Below, piece by piece: positions 1 to 8,015 of a DNA stretch of 64,000 bases. The stretch covers positions 1,736,001-1,800,000 of the forward strand of contig NZ_CP144914.1 in NCBI RefSeq assembly GCF_008014775.2, in the 5' to 3' direction. Both the position numbers and the translations under genes were made by a program. Positions within the stretch are counted from its first letter, which is position 1, and the number at the start of each line of letters is the position of its first letter. Under the pieces are notes generated by a model. That model had not been told where the DNA came from, ran no database searches, and saw only the letters and a list, made by a program, of their open reading frames with translations. Source of the DNA: Alkalicoccus halolimnae (GTDB lineage: Bacteria > Bacillota > Bacilli > Bacillales > Salisediminibacteriaceae).

Positions 1-411
1 ATTCACCTTTATCAAAAACCGGTTTCCAGGCAATATTATGAAGTCGTCCATCAGGAGAAAGTAGACGTGGAAATTGTTAAGTGTTATATGAACGCTTCTG
101 AAGTTTTTATTAAAGCCTGTATTCAACAAAAGAGTGATGGAATTATTTTAGAAGCTCTCGGCAGAGGTCAGATACATCCAGACATGGTAGATGCAGTAAG
201 TGAAGCGATTGAAAACGGTATTCCTGTAGTGATTACGACGGCTTCAGAAGAAGGTCATGTATATACGACTTATGACTACAAGGGAAGTGCTTACGATTTA
301 TATAACAGGGGCGTAATTTTAGGTAGAGATTACGACAGCAAAAAAGCAAGAATTAAACTTATTGCCTCTCTCCGCTCTTCGAAAGACATTTATCAGGCTT
401 TTAAATATTAA
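1..411 (+). CDS. ansA: L-asparaginase, C-terminal part (gene starts before the window)
   Basis: The frame is open from base 1 to a TAA at 409-411, so only about 136 C-terminal residues are present and the start lies upstream. The product would hydrolyse L-asparagine to aspartate and ammonia in the cytoplasm. The segment GIILEALGRGQIHPDM followed by PVVITTASEEGHV matches the C-terminal domain of bacterial asparaginases, where the second subdomain closes the active site. The catalytic threonines lie in the missing N-terminal part. An IS110-like sequence begins within a few bases of the stop codon, so any native terminator has been displaced. The family call is good; the symbol is tentative because Bacillaceae carry more than one asparaginase. 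Confidence 0.8.
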   Translation: MHLYQKPVSRQYYEVVHQEKVDVEIVKCYMNASEVFIKACIQQKSDGIILEALGRGQIHPDMVDAVSEAIENGIPVVITTASEEGHVYTTYDYKGSAYDLYNRGVILGRDYDSKKARIKLIASLRSSKDIYQAFKY

Positions 412-417
412 GCTCTT

Positions 418-671
418 TTAAAGCATTCCTGTAAAGTGTTAATTTCCACTTTGAAAAAACAGGGGCCCCTCGCTAAGATAAGAATAGAGACTCGACTCTA
501 CTATTCCAATCCTTGAGGAGGGACCTTACTATGAAGTTTGAAATGCAGGACCAACAAAATCAACGGATTGCCCGTATTTCTTCCAGTCACCTGATTATCG
601 GGGTGGATATTGCCCAGCATCACCACGTGGCACGGGCTGTCAATTACCGGGGCATCGCCTTTGGTAAGCCG
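418..671 (+). pseudogene. Truncated left end of an IS110-family element
   Basis: This stretch matches the left end of the intact IS110 copy at 56072-56325 with about six substitutions over 254 bp. It comprises about 113 bp of 5' non-coding sequence and the first 47 codons of the transposase (ATG at 531, strong Shine-Dalgarno GAGGAGGG). Similarity stops abruptly at 671, where the reading frame runs into unrelated repeat sequence. The remnant keeps the first catalytic Asp (GVDIAQ) but nothing else of the enzyme, so it cannot be functional. Confidence 0.9.
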
Positions 672-684
672 CAGGCCCTCCAAT

Positions 685-788
685 AACAACACGCAGCTTT
701 AACAGAGACACTCATGCAGGATCACTGTACCTCCCATGGAAACGAAAGCGTTCGTCTATCGCTTATCTACTTTATTTTCAAGGTAGCC
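685..788 (+). repeat. Interspersed repeat copy R1 (internally deleted)
   Basis: Bases 685-714 match the far end of repeat copy R2 (minus strand, 9504-9535). Bases 733-750 hold the family core CCCATGGAAACGAAAGCG, and the copy ends with a CAAGGTAGCC terminus at 779-788. About 270 bp present in R2 between these two parts is missing. The left side abuts the truncated IS110 copy at 671. No coding capacity is visible. Confidence 0.75.
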
Positions 789-880
789 ATATATTAATTG
801 TGTCAGTGTCTGGTATCGTTTCAACAGCTGCTGCGTCTCCCTGCTGCAAAGGATAAGTGAAAAAGAAGGGACTGAAAACG

Positions 881-1555
881 ATGATAGGTATCCTGACCGC
901 AGCCTGCGCACCGGCTATTGCTCTGCTGACTTTTTTTTATTTAAAAGATGAGTTTGAACAAGAACCGGTTCATATGGTAATTAGGTGCTTTGTATTCGGT
1001 GCCCTTCTTGTATTTCCAGCGATGTTTACTCAGTATGTTATTTCTGAAGAAACGAGCATGACTTCCCCGTTATTTCACATATTAATAGAAACGGTATTTA
1101 TTGAAGAATTTTTCAAGTGGTTTACAGTACTTGGAGCGGTTTATTTTCATGTTCATTTTAATCAAAGATATGATGGAATAGTTTATGCTGTTGCTGTAGG
1201 ACTAGGGTTTGCGGCCATGGAAAATATATTTTATCTTCTCGCAAACGGACTTGAATCAGCATTTCTTAGAGCGGTATTTCCAGTCACTAGTCATGCTCTA
1301 TTTGGTGTAGTAATGGGATATTATTTTGGTCTTGCAAAATTTTCAAAGCATAAGTTTCTTTTTTTATCCGCCGCTGTAGTTCTGCCCTACATCTTCCATA
1401 GTATTTACAATGCTATACTTATACACTTTGAAAGCTGGTCCGTATTAATTATCCCTTTTATGATCTTTCTATGGATATTTGCTATGCACAAAGTTAAGCT
1501 TGCAAACAGACAGCATTCCAATAGTGATGAGGCAGTTCCGTGGCGCTTTTCTTGA
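881..1555 (+). CDS. prsW: PrsW-type intramembrane metalloprotease (site-1 protease homologue)
   Basis: A 224-residue, very hydrophobic protein with about eight membrane segments. In B. subtilis PrsW cleaves the anti-sigma factor RsiW and so activates sigma-W under envelope stress. The family's Glu-Glu motif is at residues 75-76 (FIEEFFKWF), a second conserved Glu occurs in AAMEN near residue 111, and a conserved His in TSHALFG. The ATG at 881 is chosen because the protein then begins like B. subtilis PrsW, reaching APAIALLTFFYLKD at the same distance; a GTG at 857 with an AAAGGA site is an alternative. The B. subtilis neighbours sleB and ypeB are absent downstream. Confidence 0.88.
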   Translation: MIGILTAACAPAIALLTFFYLKDEFEQEPVHMVIRCFVFGALLVFPAMFTQYVISEETSMTSPLFHILIETVFIEEFFKWFTVLGAVYFHVHFNQRYDGIVYAVAVGLGFAAMENIFYLLANGLESAFLRAVFPVTSHALFGVVMGYYFGLAKFSKHKFLFLSAAVVLPYIFHSIYNAILIHFESWSVLIIPFMIFLWIFAMHKVKLANRQHSNSDEAVPWRFS

Positions 1556-1632
1556 TATCACCGGCTTTTCCGTTGTATGATAAGATACATCAGAATAAAC
1601 TACTTACAGTTCAAGGAAAGGGAGTGAGTTTT

Positions 1633-1800
1633 TTGCCAGAAACAAAGCAAAGATACAAAGTAACGATTCGTTGTCAAAACTGCGGCGAAAAATATATCCT
1701 TCGGGGTCGTCCCAATGAAAATGGTGGATTTGATACTGGCTTTAAACGCTGCGTCTGTGGAAATGAAACGGCATTTGATCTGGATGTTGCTCCTGAATAA
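1633..1800 (+). CDS. Small zinc-ribbon-like hypothetical protein
   Basis: A 55-residue protein starting at TTG 1633 behind AAAGGGAGTGA; an in-frame GTG at 1624 is an alternative. It has CxxC at residues 14-17 (RCQNCGEKY) and CxC at residues 40-42 (KRCVCGNE), the spacing of a small treble-clef or zinc-ribbon fold. The last 15 residues are acidic. I do not recognise the family. It sits between prsW and cmk, where other Bacillaceae have sleB, ypeB and ypfA/ypfB, and is followed by its own hairpin terminator, so it looks like a real gene and not a remnant. Confidence 0.55.
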   Translation: MPETKQRYKVTIRCQNCGEKYILRGRPNENGGFDTGFKRCVCGNETAFDLDVAPE

Positions 1801-1813
1801 GTCTATATAGTGG

Positions 1814-1841
1814 AATACGGCAGGTTACTGTCGTATTTTTT
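1814..1841 (+). terminator. Intrinsic terminator after the zinc-ribbon gene
   Basis: A ten-base-pair hairpin, AATACGGCAG (1814-1823) against CTGTCGTATT (1828-1837) with one G-U pair and a GTTA loop, is followed by a run of T. It lies 14 bp after the stop codon. Confidence 0.75.
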
Positions 1842-2162
1842 ATGTAGTATAATTAATATACCGCTTCTTAAATAATTGTTTCAAAAAAGTTAATGGTCTT
1901 GATGAAAGAGAAGACACCTTCCTGATGCTCTTTCACTAAGACCTCCATGAAGATGCCGTGTGGACCCATAAGGAATCCCTGTCTTTTGCTCCAGCTTCAT
2001 TCAGTAAATGCGGGTTTTATTATCCTGTGCCGCATGCTCTGCCCGTTTACATTCAGGCTGTGCTGCAGATGGATAGCAGAAAATAGCTTATTAGACCTGT
2101 TTTACAGGTTATGATACGATTGTAACAAACAAAATATTAATAATAACAGTGAGGTATGCAGC
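1842..2162. other. Gene-free gap before cmk
   Basis: No convincing gene on either strand and no clear match to the interspersed repeat. In B. subtilis this interval carries ypfA and ypfB. The cmk Shine-Dalgarno (GTGAGGT) is at its right edge. I see nothing else that can be supported. Confidence 0.4.
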
Positions 2163-2846
2163 ATGAATTCAAATATTAACGTAGCTATCGATGGTCCTGC
2201 AGGAGCTGGAAAAAGTACAGTTGCTAAACTTCTCGCTGCAAAGCTGTCTTTCGTGTATATAGATACAGGTGCCATGTACAGAGCACTTACTTGGAAAGCA
2301 AAAGAAGACAACGTGGACTATCATGATGAAGTATCCCTGACAAAACTTCTGGAAAAAATGGATCTTGAGCTGAAGTATGAGCAGGGCGGCGTCAAAATAA
2401 TTCTCGGCGGAAAAGATATTACAGAAGCAGTTCGATCACCTGAAGTTACAAACAACGTTTCTTACGTAGCAAGGCATGCCCGAATTCGTGATTATATGGT
2501 TATGAAACAGCAGGAACTTGCTGCAAAAGGCAAGACGGTAATGGACGGCAGAGATATCGGCACCGCAGTTCTTCCTGAAGCAGCTGTGAAGTTTTTTCTG
2601 ACAGCAAGTGTGCAGGAAAGAGCCGAAAGAAGATATCTTGAACAGACAGAAAAAGGGATCGAGTCGGACATTGAGCTGTTAAAAGAAGAGATTTCCAAAA
2701 GGGACCGGCTGGATACTGAAAGAAAAACAGCCCCTCTGAAGAAAGCGGACGACGCTTTGGAAATAGATACTACGAACATGAGTATTGACGAAGTGGTGGA
2801 ACGTTTGTTAACTATAACTCAGGAGCAGATGGAAGCCTATGAATAA
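2163..2846 (+). CDS. cmk: Cytidylate kinase
   Basis: Transfers phosphate from ATP to CMP or dCMP, feeding pyrimidine nucleotide pools. The 227-residue protein has the P-loop GPAGAGKST at residues 11-19, the nucleotide-binding DTGAMYRA motif near residue 36 and DGRDIGTAVLP near residue 125, all typical of Cmk. The length is normal. ATG 2163 follows a GTGAGGT site. The gene overlaps plsC by 8 bp, so translation of the two is probably coupled; the cmk-plsC-rpsA order is common in Bacilli. Confidence 0.97.
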   Translation: MNSNINVAIDGPAGAGKSTVAKLLAAKLSFVYIDTGAMYRALTWKAKEDNVDYHDEVSLTKLLEKMDLELKYEQGGVKIILGGKDITEAVRSPEVTNNVSYVARHARIRDYMVMKQQELAAKGKTVMDGRDIGTAVLPEAAVKFFLTASVQERAERRYLEQTEKGIESDIELLKEEISKRDRLDTERKTAPLKKADDALEIDTTNMSIDEVVERLLTITQEQMEAYE

Positions 2847-3426
2847 AATCTATGCAGCAGGTCAATTTTTATCACGGACATTTTTCCGGCTGTTCTTCCG
2901 GCCACAGATTTTAGGGAAAGAAAACATACCTTCGGAAAAAGGAGTACTTCTTTGCAGCAATCATATCAATAATCTGGACCCGCCGCTTGTGGGAGCGTTT
3001 TTGAAGCGTCAGACAAATTTCATGGCTAAGGCCGAACTTTTTGAAGTCCCTGTACTCAAGTTTATTCTCCCGAAAGTGGATGCTTTTCCAATAAAAAGAG
3101 GGTCCAGTGATCGTCAGGCGATGCGTACAGGATTGAAACTGTTAAAAGATGGGGAAGTTGTCGGGGTTTTCCCTGAAGGTACGAGAAGCAGAACCGGGAA
3201 ACTTGGTAAAGGACTTTCAGGAGTAGGGTTTTTTGCGCTGCGGTCCCCTGCTGATGTTATTCCCTGTGCTATAATAGGATCATACAAGCCGTTTTCCAAA
3301 TTACTTATTGTTTATGGGAAGCCGGTTGACATGGATAGCATGAGAGAACGTAAACTCTCACCCGAAGAAGCTACAGAGGAAATTATGCAATCAATTCAAG
3401 AACTTTTAGATAAATATAAAAAATAA
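2839..3426 (+). CDS. plsC: 1-acyl-sn-glycerol-3-phosphate acyltransferase
   Basis: Acylates lysophosphatidic acid to phosphatidic acid at the cytoplasmic membrane in phospholipid synthesis. The 195-residue protein shows the acyltransferase HX4D motif NHINNLD (His42, Asp47) and the phosphate-binding FPEGTRSRTG block near residue 112. No strong transmembrane helix is seen, as is usual for short Bacillus homologues. The start overlaps the end of cmk. The acyl-phosphate enzyme of the preceding step in this pathway, PlsY, is encoded 4 kb downstream. Confidence 0.9.
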   Translation: MNKIYAAGQFLSRTFFRLFFRPQILGKENIPSEKGVLLCSNHINNLDPPLVGAFLKRQTNFMAKAELFEVPVLKFILPKVDAFPIKRGSSDRQAMRTGLKLLKDGEVVGVFPEGTRSRTGKLGKGLSGVGFFALRSPADVIPCAIIGSYKPFSKLLIVYGKPVDMDSMRERKLSPEEATEEIMQSIQELLDKYKK

Positions 3427-3431
3427 GAAGG

Positions 3432-3455
3432 AATTCTCCTCTTACATGGAGAATT
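3432..3455 (+). other. Perfect hairpin between plsC and rpsA
   Basis: AATTCTCC (3432-3439) pairs with GGAGAATT (3448-3455) around an eight-base loop, just after the plsC stop. There is no T-run behind it, so it is a poor terminator. It could be an mRNA-stabilising or processing hairpin ahead of rpsA. No function is shown. Confidence 0.35.
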
Positions 3456-3519
3456 GCATATATTGAAGAAGTCTTTTGAGGCCCGCTATTTTTGACGGGG
3501 TATAGGGAGGTAATTGTCA

Positions 3520-4674
3520 ATGTCAGAAGAAATGAACAATGAAATGACGGATTTCCGTTCGCTGTCAGTCGGTGATCTCGTCAATGGTACAGTGGCGAAA
3601 GTGGAAGATAAGCAGGCTTTTGTTAACGTAGGATACAAAATGGATGGAGTGCTTCCTATAAGTGAGCTGTCCAGTCTTCACGTTGAGAAAGTCAGCGATG
3701 TTCTGGAAGAGGGCGAAGAGTATGAGTTCAAAGTTACAAAGCTCTCAGAAGATGAGCTCGTACTTTCGAAAAAAGCAGTAGTAGCTGAAAAGGCGTGGGA
3801 AGAAATGGAACGACGCCTGGAAAGCGGAGAGATATTTGAAGCTGAGGTGGCAGATGTTGTCAAAGGCGGACTGGTTGTGGATGTCGGCGTACGCGGATTT
3901 ATACCAGCTTCGCTTGTTGAACGCCATTATGTTGAAGATTTTTCTTCATACAAAGGACGCACACTCCGCTTAAAAGCTGTTGAAATGGACCGTGAAAGAA
4001 ATAAACTGATTCTTTCTCAACGGGCTGTACTGGATGCTGAAGCGAGTGAGAAGAAAAAAGAAACACTCGAAAAAATCGCTGAAGGAGATATTATTTCCGG
4101 CACCGTGCAGCGATTGACTGATTTCGGAGCTTTCGTTGATGTCGGCGGTGTAGACGGTCTTGTACACATTTCCCAGATGGCGCATCAGCATGTAGAAAAA
4201 CCTTCAGATGTAGTATCCGAAGGGGATCAGGTAAATGTAAAAGTGTTGTCTGTAGATCCGGACAATGAGCGTATTTCCCTTTCTATTAAAGATACACTTC
4301 CCGGGCCGTGGGAGGCTATTGCAACTCAAATTAAACAGGACGATGTGCTGGAAGGTACTGTAAAACGTCTCGTTTCTTTCGGAGCATTTGTAGAAGTTGC
4401 TCCCGGCGTGGAAGGACTTGTGCATATTTCGCAAATCGCCAATCGGCACATTGCAACTCCGGGAGAAGTGTTAACAGAAGGAGATAAAGTTCAGGCAAAA
4501 GTACTTGATGTTAATGTAGGTGACAAGCGTATTTCCCTCAGTATAAGGGTGCTTGAAGAAGATAAAGTGGAAAAAGAAGAATCACAGGCTAAACAGGAGT
4601 ACAAAAAAGAAGACGACGGCGGGTTTTCCTTAGGAGATATGATCGGGGATCAGCTGAAAAAATACAAAAATTAA
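3520..4674 (+). CDS. rpsA: 30S ribosomal protein S1 homologue, four S1 domains
   Basis: A 384-residue RNA-binding protein, the short Firmicute form of S1 (B. subtilis YpfD). Four S1 domains start near residues 12, 98, 183 and 268; each has the GxVxxxxxxGAFVDVG-type core, and domains three and four end in GLVHISQ. A charged, glycine-containing tail follows. The ATG at 3520 stands 9 bases after GGAGG; an in-frame TTG at 3514 is too close to the site. Short S1 forms of this type may aid translation of structured mRNAs but are often not firmly ribosome-bound. Confidence 0.93.
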   Translation: MSEEMNNEMTDFRSLSVGDLVNGTVAKVEDKQAFVNVGYKMDGVLPISELSSLHVEKVSDVLEEGEEYEFKVTKLSEDELVLSKKAVVAEKAWEEMERRLESGEIFEAEVADVVKGGLVVDVGVRGFIPASLVERHYVEDFSSYKGRTLRLKAVEMDRERNKLILSQRAVLDAEASEKKKETLEKIAEGDIISGTVQRLTDFGAFVDVGGVDGLVHISQMAHQHVEKPSDVVSEGDQVNVKVLSVDPDNERISLSIKDTLPGPWEAIATQIKQDDVLEGTVKRLVSFGAFVEVAPGVEGLVHISQIANRHIATPGEVLTEGDKVQAKVLDVNVGDKRISLSIRVLEEDKVEKEESQAKQEYKKEDDGGFSLGDMIGDQLKKYKN

Positions 4675-4688
4675 TTCGCTCTTCAAGA

Positions 4689-4738
4689 AGCAACGGAACC
4701 TGTGGATCTAAATGATCCGCCTGTTCCGTTGCTCTATT
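4689..4738 (+). terminator. Terminator-like hairpin after rpsA
   Basis: AGCAACGGAAC (4689-4699) pairs with GTTCCGTTGCT (4723-4733), with a further inner GGATC/GATCC stem. The T-rich tail (CTATTTA) is weak. It separates rpsA from fni. Confidence 0.65.
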
Positions 4739-4773
4739 TATGCAGCGAAGTAAGGAATAGAGGGGAAATTTCA

Positions 4774-5829
4774 TTGAGCAGAGAATCAAGAAAGCTGGAT
4801 CATATAAAAAACGCTTTAGCCTCTGGAGCCCGAGGGGAAAATGGACTCGATGATATCCACTTTGTACATAACAGTTTACCTGAAACTAATGTAAAAGATA
4901 TCTCACTGAATACTTCTTTAGCAGGCATGGATTTATCGGCTCCTCTTCTTATAAACGCGATGACAGGAGGAGGGGGAGAGCAGACCGAAGCGATAAATGG
5001 AAGCCTTGCTGAGGTTGCCGGGCAATTACAAATTCCAATTGCTGTCGGTTCTCAAATGGCGGCTCTGAAAGATCCAACTCAGCAGGAATCTTATAAAGTA
5101 GTGCGCAGGAATAACCGCAGAGGTAAAGTTTTTGCGAACGTAGGCAGTGAAGCAGGAGTTTCCGATGCTTTGCAGTGTGCTGAAATGATTGAGGCAGATG
5201 CCCTGCAGGTTCATTTAAATACAGTTCAGGAACTGATTATGCCCGAGGGCGACAGAGATTTTACCGGAACTTTGTCGAGGATAGAAGCTATAGTAAGAGA
5301 ATTAAATATACCGGTAATCGTTAAAGAAGTAGGATTTGGAATGAGCAGAGAAGCTTCTGCATTGATTCAGCAGGCGGGAGCAAAAGCTGTAGATACCGGC
5401 GGAAGCGGAGGTACAAGCTTTGCAGTAATAGAAAACGAAAGAAGGGAAAGGCCTCTTGAATTCTTTGAAGACTGGGGCATTCCTACAGCAGTAAGTATAG
5501 CTGAAGCTGAATCTTCTTTGGATATAGATATCATCGGTTCCGGGGGGATAAGGACAGCTTATGATACTGCAAAAGCTATCGCACTCGGAGCCTGTTCATG
5601 CGGAACGGCAGGGCAGGTGTTGAACTGGCTGCATACGAAGGGACAGCGCGGCACACATGAATCTCTGGAAATGATGATGAAAGATATCACTTTAATCATG
5701 ACTGCGGTTGGAGCTGCAGATATAAAAAGTCTTCAGAACGCTCCGGTTGTCATTCTTGGAGAAACGAAAGACTGGCTGGAACAGAGAGGAATCGATACGA
5801 GGATCTATGCAGCAGACCGCAGAGGATAG
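4774..5829 (+). CDS. fni: Type 2 isopentenyl-diphosphate delta-isomerase (FMN-dependent)
   Basis: Interconverts IPP and DMAPP, using FMN and NADPH, at the start of isoprenoid synthesis; its products feed HepS/HepT encoded downstream. The 351-residue TIM-barrel protein shows RKLDHI at the N terminus, NAMTGGG near residue 68, the VGSQMAAL segment, VKEVGFG, DTGGSGGTSF and GSGGIRT, all typical of Fni. TTG 4774 is taken as start, because it gives the family N terminus; further upstream the frame runs through the rpsA terminator. Fni also follows ypfD in B. subtilis. Confidence 0.92.
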   Translation: MSRESRKLDHIKNALASGARGENGLDDIHFVHNSLPETNVKDISLNTSLAGMDLSAPLLINAMTGGGGEQTEAINGSLAEVAGQLQIPIAVGSQMAALKDPTQQESYKVVRRNNRRGKVFANVGSEAGVSDALQCAEMIEADALQVHLNTVQELIMPEGDRDFTGTLSRIEAIVRELNIPVIVKEVGFGMSREASALIQQAGAKAVDTGGSGGTSFAVIENERRERPLEFFEDWGIPTAVSIAEAESSLDIDIIGSGGIRTAYDTAKAIALGACSCGTAGQVLNWLHTKGQRGTHESLEMMMKDITLIMTAVGAADIKSLQNAPVVILGETKDWLEQRGIDTRIYAADRRG

Positions 5830-6032
5830 AATAAAGCTCACCATGCACACGGAAATATGGCTCATTAAATAAATGCTTTTTTTATATTTGGTCTGGTGCT
5901 AGTATGTAGTTATACGTTTCATGAGTCGATAATACTTACATAAGCATTGATCTTACTGCTTATGATGGCGTTCATTATCAGAGAGAAGAACAGAATTAAA
6001 AGTAATTTGAATTTTGAAAGCGGGGAAATAAT

Positions 6033-7349
6033 GTGTCAAAGCCAGTTTTAGCAATTGTAGGACGCCCTAATGTAGGGAAATCTACTATTTTCAATAGGTT
6101 AATTGGAGAAAGACTAGCAATCGTCGAAGATAAACCGGGTGTAACAAGGGATAGAATTTATAGCACAGCCGAGTGGCTGAACCACGAATTTTTTCTGATC
6201 GACACCGGTGGGATAGAAATGTCGGATGAGCCGCTGCTTGAACAAATGCGTATGCAGGCAGAATTAGCTATTGATGAAGCTGATGTTATCTGCTTCGTAG
6301 TTAATGGCCGTGATGGGATTACAGGAGCTGACGAAGAAGTAGCACAGCTGCTGCAGCGTTCCAACAAACCGGTTGTTATCGCAGTTAATAAAATGGATGA
6401 TCATTCCATGCACGAAAAACTTTACGAATTCTACAGTCTTGGAGTAGGAGATCCTTACCCGGTCTCCGGATCACATGGTTTAGGTCTTGGTGATATGCTG
6501 GATGCCGCATGTTCTTACTTTCCGGAGGATCATGGAACCGACTACGATGTAGATACGATACGCATGAGTTTAATCGGAAGGCCGAACGTAGGTAAATCCT
6601 CTCTTGTGAATGCAATTTTAGGAGAAGAAAGGGTTATTGTGAGCAGTATCCCGGGAACGACGAGAGATGCTATCGATACTCCTTTTATAAGAGATGATCA
6701 GGAATATGTAGTAATCGATACGGCTGGGATGAGAAAGCGCGGGAAAGTTTACGAAACGACTGAAAAATACAGCGTGCTTCGTGCTTTAAAGGCGATTGAT
6801 CGTTCTGATGTAGTTCTGGTCGTAATCGATGGGGAAGAAGGTATTATAGAGCAGGACAAAAAAATAGCTGGATATGCTCATGAAGCCGGAAGAGCAGTAG
6901 TTCTGGTTGTTAATAAATGGGATGCGGTTCAAAAAGACGATAAAACGATGCAGAAATTCGAGCAAAAAATCCGAGATCAGTTTCAATTTCTGGACTATGC
7001 ACCAATCGTTTTCCTGTCAGCTCTTACGAAACAAAAACTTCACCAGCTTCTGCCGGTCGTCAATCAGGTAAGTGAATCTCACAACCTTCGAATAAAAACC
7101 AATGTACTGAACGATGTGATTGTAGACGCTGTCACTTCCAATCCAACTCCGACAGATCACGGTGGGAAAAGATTGAGAATTAATTATACAACTCAGGTGG
7201 CTGTAGCACCACCGACATTTGTTTTATTTGTGAACGATCCGGAATTAATGCACTTTTCTTACAGGCGCTATCTGGAAAACAATATCCGCAGGGCATTTGG
7301 GTTTATTGGAACGCCAATTAGAATTCTTGAAAGAAAAAAGAGTGAATAA
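6033..7349 (+). CDS. der: Ribosome biogenesis GTPase Der (EngA)
   Basis: Essential GTPase needed for assembly of the 50S subunit. The 438-residue protein has two tandem G domains, each with a complete P-loop (GRPNVGKST at about residue 10 and GRPNVGKSS at about residue 182), DTGG/DTAG switch motifs and NKMD/NKWD specificity motifs. A C-terminal KH-like domain carries GKRLRINY. The GTG start at 6033 is 8 bases after GCGGGG. In B. subtilis yphA and yphB precede it; here that gap is only about 200 bp and empty. Confidence 0.97.
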   Translation: MSKPVLAIVGRPNVGKSTIFNRLIGERLAIVEDKPGVTRDRIYSTAEWLNHEFFLIDTGGIEMSDEPLLEQMRMQAELAIDEADVICFVVNGRDGITGADEEVAQLLQRSNKPVVIAVNKMDDHSMHEKLYEFYSLGVGDPYPVSGSHGLGLGDMLDAACSYFPEDHGTDYDVDTIRMSLIGRPNVGKSSLVNAILGEERVIVSSIPGTTRDAIDTPFIRDDQEYVVIDTAGMRKRGKVYETTEKYSVLRALKAIDRSDVVLVVIDGEEGIIEQDKKIAGYAHEAGRAVVLVVNKWDAVQKDDKTMQKFEQKIRDQFQFLDYAPIVFLSALTKQKLHQLLPVVNQVSESHNLRIKTNVLNDVIVDAVTSNPTPTDHGGKRLRINYTTQVAVAPPTFVLFVNDPELMHFSYRRYLENNIRRAFGFIGTPIRILERKKSE

Positions 7350-7389
7350 AAACTGCCGGGTCTAATATAGAGAGGGGGGACTCTATTAG

Positions 7390-8001
7390 ATGAATATTGC
7401 TGCTGTTATATTATCTTATTTAATAGGAGCTGTTAGTTTTAGTTATGTTACAGGACAGCTCCTTAAAAAGCTGGATATCCGCGATCATGGAAGCGGAAAT
7501 GCAGGAGCTACGAACACGCTTCGTGTTCTGGGGATAGGGCCGGCTGTAGCTGTTCTTCTGCTTGACTGTGCAAAGGGCATCGCTGCCGTTTGGATTGGCT
7601 ATGCTGTGAGCGGGGGAGATCCTTTAATTGCTGCTTTATGCGGTACTGCGTCTGTACTCGGGCACAATTGGCCTGTGTATTTCGGTTTTCGGGGTGGAAA
7701 AGGAGTGGCTACAACAATAGGAGTGTTGGCTACTCTTGTTTTTTGGCCTGCATTGATTGCTGGCATAGTTGCTATATCAGTTATTGTCATTACCCGGTAT
7801 GTTTCACTCGGATCTCTGCTCTTTATGATCGGGACAACAATCATTACTGCACTTTTTAATCAATTTTTCGACTATCCTTTTGTTTATGTTTATTTTTTAG
7901 CAGCTTTAACGCTCCTTTCATTATGGAAACATAGAGAGAATGTTAATAGACTTATAAAAGGCTCAGAAAGTAAGCTGGGTGAAAAAGTGGAAACTACGTA
8001 A
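7390..8001 (+). CDS. plsY: Acyl-phosphate:glycerol-3-phosphate acyltransferase
   Basis: Integral membrane enzyme that makes lysophosphatidic acid from acyl-phosphate and glycerol-3-phosphate, the first acylation in Firmicute phospholipid synthesis. The 203-residue protein has about five membrane helices and the three PlsY motifs: GSGNAGATNTLRVLG near residue 35, GHNWPVYFGFRGGKGVAT near residue 95, and a C-terminal LWKHRENVNRLIKG. gpsA, which makes its glycerol-3-phosphate substrate, begins 14 bp downstream, so the two are probably co-transcribed. Confidence 0.95.
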   Translation: MNIAAVILSYLIGAVSFSYVTGQLLKKLDIRDHGSGNAGATNTLRVLGIGPAVAVLLLDCAKGIAAVWIGYAVSGGDPLIAALCGTASVLGHNWPVYFGFRGGKGVATTIGVLATLVFWPALIAGIVAISVIVITRYVSLGSLLFMIGTTIITALFNQFFDYPFVYVYFLAALTLLSLWKHRENVNRLIKGSESKLGEKVETT

Positions 8002-8015
8002 ACGGGGGGATAAAG

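Noticed and set aside
1842..2162. Possible pseudogene remains before cmk
   Set aside because: I looked for traces of sleB, ypeB or ypfA in all frames and found no recognisable segment.
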